This document shows, piece after piece, positions 28,490 to 37,978 of a DNA stretch of 64,000 nucleotides. Source of the DNA: CAWEFA01 sp963851385 (GTDB lineage: Bacteria > Bacteroidota > Bacteroidia > Bacteroidales > DTGW01). Location of the stretch: the NCBI GenBank assembly GCA_963851385.1, contig CAWKPE010000032.1:1-64000 (forward strand), read 5' to 3'. The translations under genes were made by a program, and so were the position numbers. Position 1 is the stretch's first letter. Every line of letters starts with the position of its first letter. Under the pieces are notes generated by a model, which worked only from the letters and a program-made list of their open reading frames with translations, made no database searches and was not told the DNA's origin.

Positions 28490-30346
28490 GTGGGAAATGA
28501 AAAGTTATTTAGTGAGTTTCCTCCTGTGAGTACACAACAATGGGAAGAAATGATCAGACATGATCTGAAAGGAGCCGATTATGAAAAAAAATTAATATGG
28601 GAAACCCTGGAAGGCATACAAGTAAAACCATACTATCGAGCCGAAGACCTTATAAATCTTTCGCATCTTGAGATATACTCTGACGAAAGTACTAATAACA
28701 GGGAAAACAGAAAATCGGGTAATTTATGGAAGATCAGGCAAGATATCCGGGTAAATGATGTAAAAGAGGCGAACCAACAAGCCATTGAAGCTGTTGAACA
28801 GGGAGCTACTTCACTTGAAATTATTACCAGCAATAAAAATTTGATGCAGCAAGAATTTTCAACTTTGCTCAATGGTATTCATTTTGACTGCATTCATTTC
28901 AGTATTTCGACATGTGAACATACTTACGAATTATTTAGCTATCTGATTGATGAAGCGAAAAAACGTCATTATGAGTTGAATGATATGGATGGTTGTATCC
29001 ATTTTGATCCTTTAAGTATTTTAACCACTTCAGGTAATTATGCGAAGTCAGAGAAGGATGATTTTGAATCGTTAAAATCAATTCTTATACTGGGTAAAGA
29101 GCAACTTCCCAAATACAGGACTGTCGGTATTAGCGGTTACCTGTTTCAAGAAACAGGCGGAACTTCTGTACAAGAACTTGCGTACAGTTTAGCTATGGCC
29201 AATGAATACCTGGTGCGCTTGACTGAAATGGGATTGTCGGTTGATGATATAGCCCCAAAGATGCATTTTATTATGGCCACCAGTGCAAACTATTTTTTTG
29301 AAATAGCTAAAATCAGGGCATTACGTTTGCTTTGGAATAATTTATTGAAAGCATACAATCCAGTTAATTTTGAAGCATACAGAACTTTCATACATTGCAC
29401 TTCACTAAAGTGGAATATGACAACTTATGATCCTTATGTTAATATGTTGCGGTCAACTACTGAAGGAATGAGCGCGGTTGTTGGAGGAGTAGATTCAATC
29501 AGCATTCGCCCATTCGATGCGGCATATAAAAAGCCTTCAGGTTTCTCGAACCACATTGCACGTAATATACAATTAATACTTAAGGAAGAAACTTATTTAG
29601 ACAGGATTGTTAATCCTGCCGATGGATCATACTTTATTGAATCATTAACGAATAGCATCGCTGAAGAAGCTTGGAAACTTTTTCAGAAAATTGAAGCTGA
29701 AGGTGGATATAGCGAAGCATTCAAAAAAGGAATCATTAAAAAAGATATTGAAGAAATTGCTCAAAAACGTACTCTTAATTTGATATCTCGAAAAGACACA
29801 TTGTTAGGGACGAACCAATATCCAAATTTTTCTGAAAAAATATTGGACAATATTGACCATGATATCATCAATGATAAACAAAAAATTTCTTCAAATCCAA
29901 TAGCCCAACCTTTGAAAAGGTTCAGGGGAGCTGAAGAGTTTGAAGAACTAAGATTGCGTACCGAACGAAGTGGTCACCGGCCAAAAGTTTTTATGCTTAC
30001 AATAGGTAATTTAGCAATGCGTCTGGCTCGTTCCCAGTTTTCCTGTAATTTTTTTGCAATTGCCGGTTTTGAGGTTATTGACAATAACGGTTTTTATACA
30101 ATTGATGATGGCGTAAAAGAAGCATTGGCAGCCAACGCAGATATAGTAGTTCTTTGCAGCAGCGATGATGAATATGCTGGCTTTGCTCCTGAAACTTATG
30201 AAAAACTAGGCAGTAAAGTTATTTTAGTTGTTGCCGGTGCACCTGCTTGCATGGAAGAACTTAAAGCAAAAGGGATAACCAATTTTATTAATGTTAAATC
30301 AAATGTACTCGAAACATTAAAGGATTTTCAAAAACAATTAATTTAG
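28490..30346 (+). CDS. mutA: Methylmalonyl-CoA mutase small (beta) subunit
   Basis: A 618-residue small subunit of the adenosylcobalamin-dependent heterodimer that interconverts succinyl-CoA and methylmalonyl-CoA. It has the TIM-barrel domain (WKIRQDIRV, GISGYLFQETGGTSVQELAY, MHFIMATSANYFFEIAKIRA) and a C-terminal flavodoxin-like domain (HRPKVFMLTIGNLAMRLARS). The cobalamin-ligating DxHxxG is absent, as expected for the non-catalytic subunit. Translation starts at GTG (28490). The partner mutB normally follows at once; here it starts 464 nt later because an S23-type gene lies between. Confidence 0.95.
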   Translation: MGNEKLFSEFPPVSTQQWEEMIRHDLKGADYEKKLIWETLEGIQVKPYYRAEDLINLSHLEIYSDESTNNRENRKSGNLWKIRQDIRVNDVKEANQQAIEAVEQGATSLEIITSNKNLMQQEFSTLLNGIHFDCIHFSISTCEHTYELFSYLIDEAKKRHYELNDMDGCIHFDPLSILTTSGNYAKSEKDDFESLKSILILGKEQLPKYRTVGISGYLFQETGGTSVQELAYSLAMANEYLVRLTEMGLSVDDIAPKMHFIMATSANYFFEIAKIRALRLLWNNLLKAYNPVNFEAYRTFIHCTSLKWNMTTYDPYVNMLRSTTEGMSAVVGGVDSISIRPFDAAYKKPSGFSNHIARNIQLILKEETYLDRIVNPADGSYFIESLTNSIAEEAWKLFQKIEAEGGYSEAFKKGIIKKDIEEIAQKRTLNLISRKDTLLGTNQYPNFSEKILDNIDHDIINDKQKISSNPIAQPLKRFRGAEEFEELRLRTERSGHRPKVFMLTIGNLAMRLARSQFSCNFFAIAGFEVIDNNGFYTIDDGVKEALAANADIVVLCSSDDEYAGFAPETYEKLGSKVILVVAGAPACMEELKAKGITNFINVKSNVLETLKDFQKQLI

Positions 30347-30382
30347 AGAACAAAGAACAAGGAATAAAGAGCAAAGAACAAA
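30347..30382. repeat. Left inverted repeat of the S23-type insertion
   Basis: A purine-rich run of AAAGAACAA-type words begins immediately after the mutA stop. It is an imperfect inverted copy of 30767-30803; the first 16 bases of the GAACAAAGAACAAGGA stretch match at 14 positions. Confidence 0.65.
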
Positions 30383-30391
30383 ACTGAAAAT

Positions 30392-30754
30392 ATGCATAAC
30401 TTTCGTAACTTATTAATTTGGCAAAAAGCAAGACTTCTTGTTAAAGAAAGTTATTCTTTATCAGAGAAATTTCCTGAAAAAGAATTTTGGGGTTTGACAA
30501 ATCAATTGAGACGAGCTTCTGTTTCAATTGCATCAAACATAGCTGAAGGTTCGGGAAAAACTTCTAATAAAGATTTTTCAAGATTTTTGGAGATTTCAAT
30601 TTCCTCTTGCTTTGAGCTTGAAACTCATTTTTATATTGCTTTTGATCTCAATTACATCACTGAGAATGAACTAAAAAGAATTTGCAAATTACTTCAGGAA
30701 GAACAGAAAATGATATATAATTTTATTCAGTCAATTAGAAAAAAAATTAAATGA
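30392..30754 (+). CDS. Four-helix-bundle protein (S23/23S rRNA intervening-sequence family)
   Basis: A 120-residue helical protein of the TIGR02436/S23 family, identified by LRRASVSIASNIAEGSG and the N-terminal LLIWQKARLLVKESY. Members were first found encoded in intervening sequences of 23S rRNA; others lie at scattered intergenic sites, and the function is unknown. This one lies between mutA and mutB and is bracketed by AAAGAACAA-type inverted repeats. The placement suggests insertion of a small mobile or hitch-hiking unit into the mutAB operon. The reading frame is intact and has the same orientation as mutAB, so read-through can still supply MutB. Confidence 0.88.
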   Translation: MHNFRNLLIWQKARLLVKESYSLSEKFPEKEFWGLTNQLRRASVSIASNIAEGSGKTSNKDFSRFLEISISSCFELETHFYIAFDLNYITENELKRICKLLQEEQKMIYNFIQSIRKKIK

Positions 30755-30766
30755 ACTTAGAATGAA

Positions 30767-30803
30767 TTTATCTTTATTCTTTGCTCATTGTTCTTTATTC
30801 ATT
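30767..30803. repeat. Right inverted repeat of the S23-type insertion
   Basis: Contains TTTATTCTTTGCTCATTG and TTCTTTATTCATT, the inverted counterpart of 30347-30382. It ends 7 nt before the mutB ATG and creates a spurious in-frame N-terminal extension (MLIVLYSLNI) if translation is begun at 30781. Confidence 0.65.
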
Positions 30804-30810
30804 AAATATT

Positions 30811-32946
30811 ATGAAACCAGATTTTAGTAAAATAGATTTTAATAATATCAAAACCGTAAATATTAAGACAAAAGCTGAACCTGTATGGTATACTGCTGAA
30901 AGAATACCATTAAAACCTGTATATAATTCAGAAGATATAGCAGGAATGGAACATCTTAATTATGCGGCTGGCATAGCTCCATTTTTGCGCGGACCTTATA
31001 GCACAATGTACGTTATGCGACCATGGACGATCAGGCAATACGCGGGATTTTCAACTGCAGAAGAATCGAACGCTTTCTATCGCCGTAATTTGGCATCAGG
31101 TCAAAAAGGATTATCAGTTGCTTTTGACCTGGCCACGCATAGGGGTTATGACAGCGATCATCCCAGGGTCGTGGGTGATGTTGGGAAAGCAGGCGTTGCA
31201 ATAGATAGCGTTGAAGATATGAAAATTCTTTTCGATCAGATACCTCTTGAGAAAATGTCTGTTTCCATGACAATGAATGGTGCTGTTTTGCCCATAATGG
31301 CATTTTATATAGTCGCTGCATTGGAACAAGGAGCTAAACTCGAAGAGCTAAATGGAACTATCCAGAATGACATTCTTAAGGAGTTCATGGTTCGCAATAC
31401 ATACATTTATCCACCGGAAATGAGCATGCGCATAGTAGCGGACATTTTCGAATACACTTCGAAATATATGCCCAAATTCAATAGTATAAGTATATCAGGA
31501 TATCACATGCAGGAAGCCGGAGCAACGGCAGATATAGAGTTGGCTTATACATTGGCCGATGGTCTTGAGTACTTGCGAACTGGAATAGAAGCCGGAATTA
31601 ATATTGATGATTTTGCTCCACGTTTATCATTCTTTTGGGCAATTGGAATGAACCATTTTATGGAAATTGCGAAATTGCGTGCAGCTCGACTTTTATGGGC
31701 AAAAATGGTCAAACAGTTTAATCCTAAGAATCCAAAATCACTGGCTTTAAGAGCTCATTGCCAGACTTCGGGCTGGAGTCTGACAGAACAAGATCCATTC
31801 AATAATGTTGCCAGAACTTGTATTGAGGCTATGGCAGCTGCTTTGGGACATACTCAATCATTGCATACCAATGCTCTTGATGAGGCCATAGCATTACCTA
31901 CTGACTTTTCCGCCCGAATTGCAAGGAATACGCAAATTTATATTCAGGAAGAGACAAATATTTGTAAAGTGGTTGATCCATGGGCAGGTTCTTATTATAT
32001 TGAATATCTCACTCACGAATTGGCTCATAAAGCTTGGACCCTAATTCAGGAAGTTGAGGAACTTGGAGGTATGGTTAAAGCAATTGAGACAGGTGTTCCT
32101 AAGATGCGAATTGAAGAAGCTTCGGCCAGAAAGCAAGGTAGAATTGACAGTGGACAGGACATTATTGTTGGAGTCAATAAATACAAACTCGACAAAGAAG
32201 ACCCAATTGAGATATTAAGTGTTGATAACGCTGCAGTTTTGGAATCTCAGATAAGACGGTTAAAAAAGTTGAAATCAGAAAGAGACAATAATGAAGTCAA
32301 ATTAGCACTGGAATCAATTACTGAAGTTGCACGAACAGGGAAAGGCAATTTACTAGAAATTTGTGTGATAGCTGCAAAAAAACGTGCTACCTTAGGTGAA
32401 ATTTCTGATGCAATTGAAAAAGTTTCAGGGAGGTATAAAGCAGTGATAAAGACTATTTCTGGAGTATATGGTTCTGAAAGTCGCGACGACAAAGACTTTA
32501 AAAAGGCAAAAGAACTATGTGAAAAATTTTCGAAAATGGAAGGCCGCCAGCCTCGCATTATGATAGCTAAACTTGGCCAGGACGGCCATGACAGGGGAGC
32601 TAAAGTTGTTGCTACCGGATATGCCGATTTAGGTTTTGATGTTGATGTTGGTCCGTTGTTCCAGACTCCTGTTGAGGCCGCAAAACAAGCGGTTGAAAAT
32701 GATGTTCATGTTTTGGGTATATCTTCATTGGCAGCAGGGCATAAGACACTCGTTCCTCAGGTTATTGAAGAACTCAAAAAACTTGGCCGCGAAGATATTA
32801 TGGTGATTGCAGGTGGGGTAATTCCTCCACAGGATTATGACTTTCTTTACAGAGAAGGAGTCGTTGCAATTTTTGGCCCGGGTACATCCGTTGCTAAAGC
32901 AGGAAGAAAAATACTGGAAATATTAATTGAGGCTTTTAAGGAATAA
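30811..32946 (+). CDS. mutB: Methylmalonyl-CoA mutase large (alpha) subunit
   Basis: A 711-residue catalytic subunit starting at the ATG at 30811. The upstream TTG at 30781 lies inside the inverted repeat and is rejected. The barrel domain carries GPYSTMYVMRPWTIRQYAG (substrate tunnel), FDLATHRGYDSDHP, and SGYHMQEAGATADIELAY. The C-terminal cobalamin-binding domain has the base-off ligand motif in LGQDGHDRGAKVVATGYADL, the His of DxHxxG. With MutA it makes (R)-methylmalonyl-CoA from succinyl-CoA or the reverse, used in propionate formation or breakdown. The mutase is complete; the epimerase and decarboxylase are not in the window. Confidence 0.97.
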   Translation: MKPDFSKIDFNNIKTVNIKTKAEPVWYTAERIPLKPVYNSEDIAGMEHLNYAAGIAPFLRGPYSTMYVMRPWTIRQYAGFSTAEESNAFYRRNLASGQKGLSVAFDLATHRGYDSDHPRVVGDVGKAGVAIDSVEDMKILFDQIPLEKMSVSMTMNGAVLPIMAFYIVAALEQGAKLEELNGTIQNDILKEFMVRNTYIYPPEMSMRIVADIFEYTSKYMPKFNSISISGYHMQEAGATADIELAYTLADGLEYLRTGIEAGINIDDFAPRLSFFWAIGMNHFMEIAKLRAARLLWAKMVKQFNPKNPKSLALRAHCQTSGWSLTEQDPFNNVARTCIEAMAAALGHTQSLHTNALDEAIALPTDFSARIARNTQIYIQEETNICKVVDPWAGSYYIEYLTHELAHKAWTLIQEVEELGGMVKAIETGVPKMRIEEASARKQGRIDSGQDIIVGVNKYKLDKEDPIEILSVDNAAVLESQIRRLKKLKSERDNNEVKLALESITEVARTGKGNLLEICVIAAKKRATLGEISDAIEKVSGRYKAVIKTISGVYGSESRDDKDFKKAKELCEKFSKMEGRQPRIMIAKLGQDGHDRGAKVVATGYADLGFDVDVGPLFQTPVEAAKQAVENDVHVLGISSLAAGHKTLVPQVIEELKKLGREDIMVIAGGVIPPQDYDFLYREGVVAIFGPGTSVAKAGRKILEILIEAFKE

Positions 32947-32956
32947 AAATTACTTA

Positions 32957-34396
32957 TTATTCTTCTATACTGAAATACTGAATATTGTCTCTTAATCCAT
33001 CAGCTTCATTTTCCAGGTTTTTGGCATATTCCGACAATTTATCAGCAGTAAGACTGTTTTGCTGGATTATCTCATTTAACTGGCTGATTGCAGTATTAAT
33101 TTGAACAGAACCTGTTTTCTGTTCATAACTTGCTGCAGCAATTTCTTTAATTAATTGAGAAGTCTGTTCAATTTCCGGAATCAACTGGCCCATCATAGAA
33201 TGTGCCCTTTCGGTAATTTTAACACAATTGTCAGCTAAACTGATAATTTCGTCTGCAGCGGTTTTACTTCTTTCAGCTAACCTGCGTACTTCAGCTGCAA
33301 CGACAGAAAATCCTTTACCGTGCTCTCCGGCACGTGCAGCTTCAACAGCGGCATTAAGAGCCAAAAGATTGGTTTGGAAAGCAATGTCATTAACAATAGA
33401 TATTTTATGTGATATCTGGCGAATAAACTGTAAACTTAATTCTGCTTCTGAAGCAAGTTTCTTAATGCCGTCAACTGCAGTTTCAGAAATTTTTTCTGTC
33501 TTGAGCGCATTGTCAGAGTTTTGTTCAATGCTGGAGGTCATTTCTTCCATTGAAGATGAAACTTCTTCAGCGGAAGTGGCTTGTTTATTTGCACCATCAG
33601 CAACTTCAACAGACATGTTATTCATCTGGTTGCTGGAATCGGCGACCTTTTCAGCACTCACAAGAATTCCTTTTACTATTTCTCTCAGATTTGAATTTAC
33701 ATCTATAATTGCATTCCACAACAAACCAATTTCGTCAGATGAAATTGTCGTGATTTCGTGTATTTTTAATTGTCCTTGCTTAAGTGCTTCCAGAACTTTT
33801 AAAAGTTTATTTATTTTAGTAGAAATAAAAATCTGGAAAAGATATATGATAAAAGCTGAAGAAATAATTAAACAAAATAAAGTGCCAAAAATAAACATTA
33901 AAGTAATTTTAGTCTTTTGTTTTGCCACCTGATCTGCTTTAGCAACTATAAATAAATGTCCCAGGAATTTACCATCATCAAGCCTCAACGGGGATATACT
34001 TATAAAACTCTTATCTTCATTTCTGAAAACAGGTTCAGTTATTTCTTTAGTAAACTCAGGATAGTTAGCTAAAAAATTTACCTGATCCCGATTTTTTCCA
34101 CGATAATCAGGGTTTAAAGAATAATAAATCTTTCCGTTAGCTCCAATAATTATACATTCAGAAATAGTTTCACCGATAATATTTTCCATCGTGCTCTGGT
34201 TCTCGGCTGATTCATAACGCAAAACTCCTTTTGACATCATTAATGCAGGTGATTCTATTTGCTTTTTTACTTTATCTCCGATATCACTGGTAAATTTCTG
34301 AATATAAAAAATACCTAATAATGATAATACTACAAGTTCTATAGCAATTATCAGCGCCCCAATCTTAACAGAGAGTTTATTTAAGTACTTTTGCAT
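32957..34396 (-). CDS. Methyl-accepting chemotaxis protein
   Basis: A 479-residue chemoreceptor. One membrane helix (about 10-30), a periplasmic sensor of about 140 residues that looks Cache-like (IGANGKIYYSLNPDYRG, FISISPLRLDDGKFLGHLF), a second helix (about 170-192), HAMP, then the cytoplasmic coiled coil. The signalling tip is INDIAFQTNLLALNAAVEAA followed by RAGEHGKGFSVVAAEVRRLA. No C-terminal NWETF-type tether is visible. It lies downstream of three solute-binding lipoproteins in the same orientation, which suggests (inference) that they could present ligands to it. It is convergent with mutB, 10 nt away. Confidence 0.93.
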   Translation of the reverse strand: MQKYLNKLSVKIGALIIAIELVVLSLLGIFYIQKFTSDIGDKVKKQIESPALMMSKGVLRYESAENQSTMENIIGETISECIIIGANGKIYYSLNPDYRGKNRDQVNFLANYPEFTKEITEPVFRNEDKSFISISPLRLDDGKFLGHLFIVAKADQVAKQKTKITLMFIFGTLFCLIISSAFIIYLFQIFISTKINKLLKVLEALKQGQLKIHEITTISSDEIGLLWNAIIDVNSNLREIVKGILVSAEKVADSSNQMNNMSVEVADGANKQATSAEEVSSSMEEMTSSIEQNSDNALKTEKISETAVDGIKKLASEAELSLQFIRQISHKISIVNDIAFQTNLLALNAAVEAARAGEHGKGFSVVAAEVRRLAERSKTAADEIISLADNCVKITERAHSMMGQLIPEIEQTSQLIKEIAAASYEQKTGSVQINTAISQLNEIIQQNSLTADKLSEYAKNLENEADGLRDNIQYFSIEE

Positions 34397-34671
34397 GTTT
34401 GTGTAATTTATTTTAAAAATTTAACTGATCTAAAAGCTATATTAAATATACAATAACTTTTTAGAATTTTATGCACCAATTAATCCATTTATATAACATT
34501 AATACAAATTACTAAAATTAAAACTTCAATTATTTATAGCAAACATATTCATTTTTCTCCAAAAAATATTAGTGAAATATTTGTTTTTTACTGATAATCA
34601 AATATTTTTATTCACATAGCATGTTATTATTTGGCGTTGAATTTAAGAACAATTCATTTTTATATTTGTTA

Positions 34672-36057
34672 CTATTTCGTTTTTAGTTGTTTTTTTATAT
34701 CATCCAAAGCTTGTTCAGCCGTTATTTTACCTAAGAAGAGTTCTAATATATAATGATCAGAAATATGTTCATTTTCTTTTCCCAGGCAATAAATTGAATT
34801 ATTGTACACGGGAGTTTTATGCGAACCATATTTACGTTCAATAATATACTGGTAGTTCTCAAATTTATCATATCCAAAATTGAAAGTTGTTAAATTTCCT
34901 TTTATTCCGGTTGGTGACTTTGTATATCTTGCCCACTTTTCAGCAACATCCGGCTTATTTAACGAAAGTAAAAAACGAACTGCTTTATCCCGGTTAGGTG
35001 ATTTTTTTAGAACAGCCCAAGTGACAAAATAACCACCAATATAAGCCGGAGAAGTTTTGAAAACCGGCATTTCAGTTGGAATCATATTTTTCAATTTAAT
35101 ACTGTCGGCTCCTAACCACATATTGTACATCCAGGAAGCATTCGTGTAAAACAAGCATTTACCTTCTAAAGGGTAATTTTTTGTTTCAGTCCATGTAATT
35201 TTTTTATAATCTGGCAGTGGTTTATAAACAGCAAATTTTTCAATTTCACGCAATACTTTTTCCCAGGCTTTAAATTTTTTTTCACTATATTGAAAGTTCA
35301 TAATTTCATTGTAGTCTCCGACTTCAGAGAAAAACAAAATTTGCGCGATAGTTTGAGTAGTGGACCAATCCGAAGCTTCATAAAGCCCCATGATTGAATC
35401 GTTGTTTCTTTTGTTATATTCATAAACTGCTTTAATATAGCCTAAAAAGTCATCTGCTGTCATGTCAAATTGTTTGACTTCAATCCCGACTTTTTTTGCT
35501 ACTTCAGTATTGCACCATAATGCCCAATTATAGCCATCAACAAAGGGACCGGGAATAATTCCTCCGTATTGGGCTTTAATATCATCAGTTAGTAATTCTG
35601 GGCGGGTTGTTTGTCTGAATTCAGGAATTTCGCTAAAATCTACTAAATATTTTTTTGCCCAGTCAGGATCATGCAGACTGTCCGCTACTTTAGTATATTC
35701 GTTATTTAACCGGATAATGTCCCATTCAGGTTTTTCAGATAAAACTATTTTGGCATTAAATACAATTTCAATATTTTGCTTTCTGCGATCAAAATAAATT
35801 TCTTCAGGAAACTTCATGTTTATTATTATGTCCTGGTTGGTAAATTCAAATTCATTTATCAATTCTTTTAATAATAATTCTTTTTTACCTTCACCCAGCC
35901 AGTGTCCAATAAAATTTAATTGTACAGGTTCTATTTTTTCTAAAGCTTTATATCCTTCAATTTGAATTACCGTTTTTCTATTTTGACACATAGTAAATAT
36001 CAAAACAATGCCAGTGTATAAAATTCCGGATAAATAATATTTTAAATTAGTTCGCAT
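34672..36057 (-). CDS. Solute-binding lipoprotein, paralogue 1 of 3
   Basis: A 461-residue family 1-type extracellular solute-binding protein with a lipobox at IFTMCQN. The opening KIEPVQLNFIGHWLGEGKKE and the central NTEVAKKVGIEVKQFDMTAD are nearly the same in all three tandem copies. YGGIIPGPFVDGYNWALWCN and KWARYTKSPTGIKGNLTTF are further shared blocks, so these are recent duplicates. Such proteins normally feed sugar ABC transporters, but no permease or ATPase lies nearby. In Bacteroidota a surface or periplasmic receptor role is possible. The ligand is unknown. It precedes the chemoreceptor. Confidence 0.78.
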   Translation of the reverse strand: MRTNLKYYLSGILYTGIVLIFTMCQNRKTVIQIEGYKALEKIEPVQLNFIGHWLGEGKKELLLKELINEFEFTNQDIIINMKFPEEIYFDRRKQNIEIVFNAKIVLSEKPEWDIIRLNNEYTKVADSLHDPDWAKKYLVDFSEIPEFRQTTRPELLTDDIKAQYGGIIPGPFVDGYNWALWCNTEVAKKVGIEVKQFDMTADDFLGYIKAVYEYNKRNNDSIMGLYEASDWSTTQTIAQILFFSEVGDYNEIMNFQYSEKKFKAWEKVLREIEKFAVYKPLPDYKKITWTETKNYPLEGKCLFYTNASWMYNMWLGADSIKLKNMIPTEMPVFKTSPAYIGGYFVTWAVLKKSPNRDKAVRFLLSLNKPDVAEKWARYTKSPTGIKGNLTTFNFGYDKFENYQYIIERKYGSHKTPVYNNSIYCLGKENEHISDHYILELFLGKITAEQALDDIKKQLKTK

Positions 36058-36156
36058 TTAACTTGGATATTGAAGCTTTATACGGTTCAACTTGCCAAAT
36101 GTATTAAAATATCATTAATTTATTTGCATTCGGTAAAATTTTCAAAATACAATAAA

Positions 36157-36178
36157 AAAGCTGCTTTGAGGCAGCTTT
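36157..36178 (-). terminator. Hairpin between solute-binding paralogues
   Basis: AAAGCTGC (36157-36164) pairs with GCAGCTTT (36171-36178) over a 6-nt loop. On the minus strand it is followed by TTTTTATT, so it probably ends the transcript of the gene at 36406-37788. Confidence 0.65.
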
Positions 36179-36288
36179 CATAATCTCTAACTTTATCTAT
36201 TATTGAAAAAAACAACTGAAATGTATTTTTCACATTTAAATCAAAAATAATTATTCTATATCGTTTAGTTAAGCAGTTTTATATCATT

Positions 36289-36352
36289 GGTCATACTTCG
36301 ACAAGCTCAGTATGACCTCATTTTATTGTCACCCTGAGCTTGTCGAAGGGTG
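36289..36352. repeat. Paired hairpins with complementary loops
   Basis: GGTCATACT/AGTATGACC (36289-36297, 36309-36317) and CACCCT/AGGGTG (36330-36335, 36347-36352) are two hairpins. Their 11-nt loops, TCGACAAGCTC and GAGCTTGTCGA, are exact reverse complements. The CTTCGACAAGCTCAG word recurs as a dispersed repeat in many bacterial genomes. It lies in the 348-nt gap 36058-36405. Confidence 0.8.
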
Positions 36353-36405
36353 TTTCGTTACTTAATTAAACGACATTGAATAATTACTTATTATTTATTT
36401 GTCTA

Positions 36406-37788
36406 TTATTTTGTTTTTAAATTCTTTTTGATTTCTCTTATTGCCTTATCTGCTGTTAGTATGCCAGATAAAACTTCGACAGAACGATCTTGTATAGTAT
36501 CATTTATTTTACCTAAACAGAATTTAGAATCGTTATAAACATCTACTTTTTGATTCCCATATTTGCGATCAATTATATATTGAAAATTTTCCAGCTTATC
36601 TAAACCAAAATTATAAGTTGTGAGATTACCCTTAATACCGGTAGGAGATTTAGTATATCTTGCCCATTTTTCAGCAACATCAGGTTTATTAATTGAAAGC
36701 AGGAAACGAATTGCACTTTCGCGATGAGGTGCATTTTTTAAAACGGCCCAGGTAACAAAATAACCTCCAATACAAGTATGTGTAGGTTTGAAAACCGGAA
36801 ATTCCATAGGAACCATCTTTTTAAGTTTAGCGCTGTCCATTTTTAACCATATATTATACATCCAGGAGCCATTAGCATAGAACAAACATTTATCATCAAG
36901 TGGATAATTGACAGTTTCAGTCCATGAAATTTTTTTCCATTTAGGAAGAGGTTTATACTTCGATAGCCGTTCCATTTCATTAAGTACTTTAAACCAAGCT
37001 TTTACTTTTATTTCACTATAATCGAGATTTATTATTTTGCTATAATCGTCAAGTTCAGAGAAAAAATATTCCTGTGCAATGGTCTTTGATGTTTGCCAGT
37101 TCCAGGCATCGTAAATGGCTATTATTGAATCTCCATGTGCTTTATTGTAATCATAAACAGCTTTAACATAATTTAAAAAATCTTCATTTGACATGTCAAA
37201 TTGTTTCACTTCGATTCCAACTTTTTTTGCTACTTCAGTATTGCACCATAACGAATAGTTATAACCATCAATAAATGGTCCTGGAATAATTCCTCCATAT
37301 CTGGCTTTAATAGTATCGGATAATAGTTCAGGACGAGTCGTTTTCTTAAATTCAGGAATTTCACTAAAATCTACCAGATATTTCTTTGTCCAATCCGGAT
37401 CGTTAAGACTATCGGCCACCTTATAGTATTCATTATTGAACCGGATTATATCCCAATCTGGTTTATCTGATATAGCAATTCTCGCGTTGTATTGAATTTC
37501 AATATTGTATTTTCTACGATCAAAATAAATTTCTTCAGGAAATTTCATGTTTACTTTAACGTCCTGGTTAGTAAATTCAAATTCATTTACTAATTCTTTC
37601 ATAAGTAATTCTTTCTTGCCTTCACCGTACCAATGTCCGATTAAATTTAAAGTAACAGGTTCGACTTTTTCGATATTTTTAAATTTATCTAATTCCAATG
37701 AAGAATGCTTGCTTTTACATGCGCCAGGGAATATTATGAATAGTGTGCATATAAATCTGCTTAAAAAATCTGATAAATATTTTCGCAT
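36406..37788 (-). CDS. Solute-binding lipoprotein, paralogue 2 of 3
   Basis: A 460-residue lipoprotein with the lipobox FPGACKS after an N-terminal hydrophobic segment. It is colinear with its neighbours: VEPVTLNLIGHWYGEGKKE, LVNEFEFTNQDVKVNMKFPE, NTEVAKKVGIEVKQFDMSNE and KWARYTKSPTGIKGNLTTY all recur. It appears closest to paralogue 1 (shared FPEEIYFDRRK, absent in paralogue 3). Binding-site differences such as YNAWNW-type versus YEASDW segments (here IYDAWNWQTS) suggest different ligands. No transporter genes accompany it. It may have its own transcript, as terminator-like hairpins lie on both sides. Confidence 0.78.
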   Translation of the reverse strand: MRKYLSDFLSRFICTLFIIFPGACKSKHSSLELDKFKNIEKVEPVTLNLIGHWYGEGKKELLMKELVNEFEFTNQDVKVNMKFPEEIYFDRRKYNIEIQYNARIAISDKPDWDIIRFNNEYYKVADSLNDPDWTKKYLVDFSEIPEFKKTTRPELLSDTIKARYGGIIPGPFIDGYNYSLWCNTEVAKKVGIEVKQFDMSNEDFLNYVKAVYDYNKAHGDSIIAIYDAWNWQTSKTIAQEYFFSELDDYSKIINLDYSEIKVKAWFKVLNEMERLSKYKPLPKWKKISWTETVNYPLDDKCLFYANGSWMYNIWLKMDSAKLKKMVPMEFPVFKPTHTCIGGYFVTWAVLKNAPHRESAIRFLLSINKPDVAEKWARYTKSPTGIKGNLTTYNFGLDKLENFQYIIDRKYGNQKVDVYNDSKFCLGKINDTIQDRSVEVLSGILTADKAIREIKKNLKTK

Positions 37789-37880
37789 ACTATTGAATGT
37801 TAAATCTTTTAAAAAAGTCGAAATAAAAGTATTAAATAATAGTTAATTTTTTAATGTTTAGAGAAATATATTAATAAAAC

Positions 37881-37906
37881 AAGAGGCTGCTATGATGCAG
37901 CCTCTT
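37881..37906 (-). terminator. Terminator after solute-binding paralogue 3
   Basis: A perfect 10-bp stem AAGAGGCTGC/GCAGCCTCTT with a 6-nt loop, followed on the minus strand by TGTTTTATT. Confidence 0.85.
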
Positions 37907-37978
37907 TGTTAAAGAGTATTTATATGTCAATATGGATAATGAATTTATTAAAAGTAAAAAATCTTAGAATACTTGAAA

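Noticed and set aside
30781..30810. N-terminal extension of MutB from a TTG start
   Set aside because: It is encoded by the right inverted repeat of the S23 unit; MutB homologues begin at the ATG at 30811.
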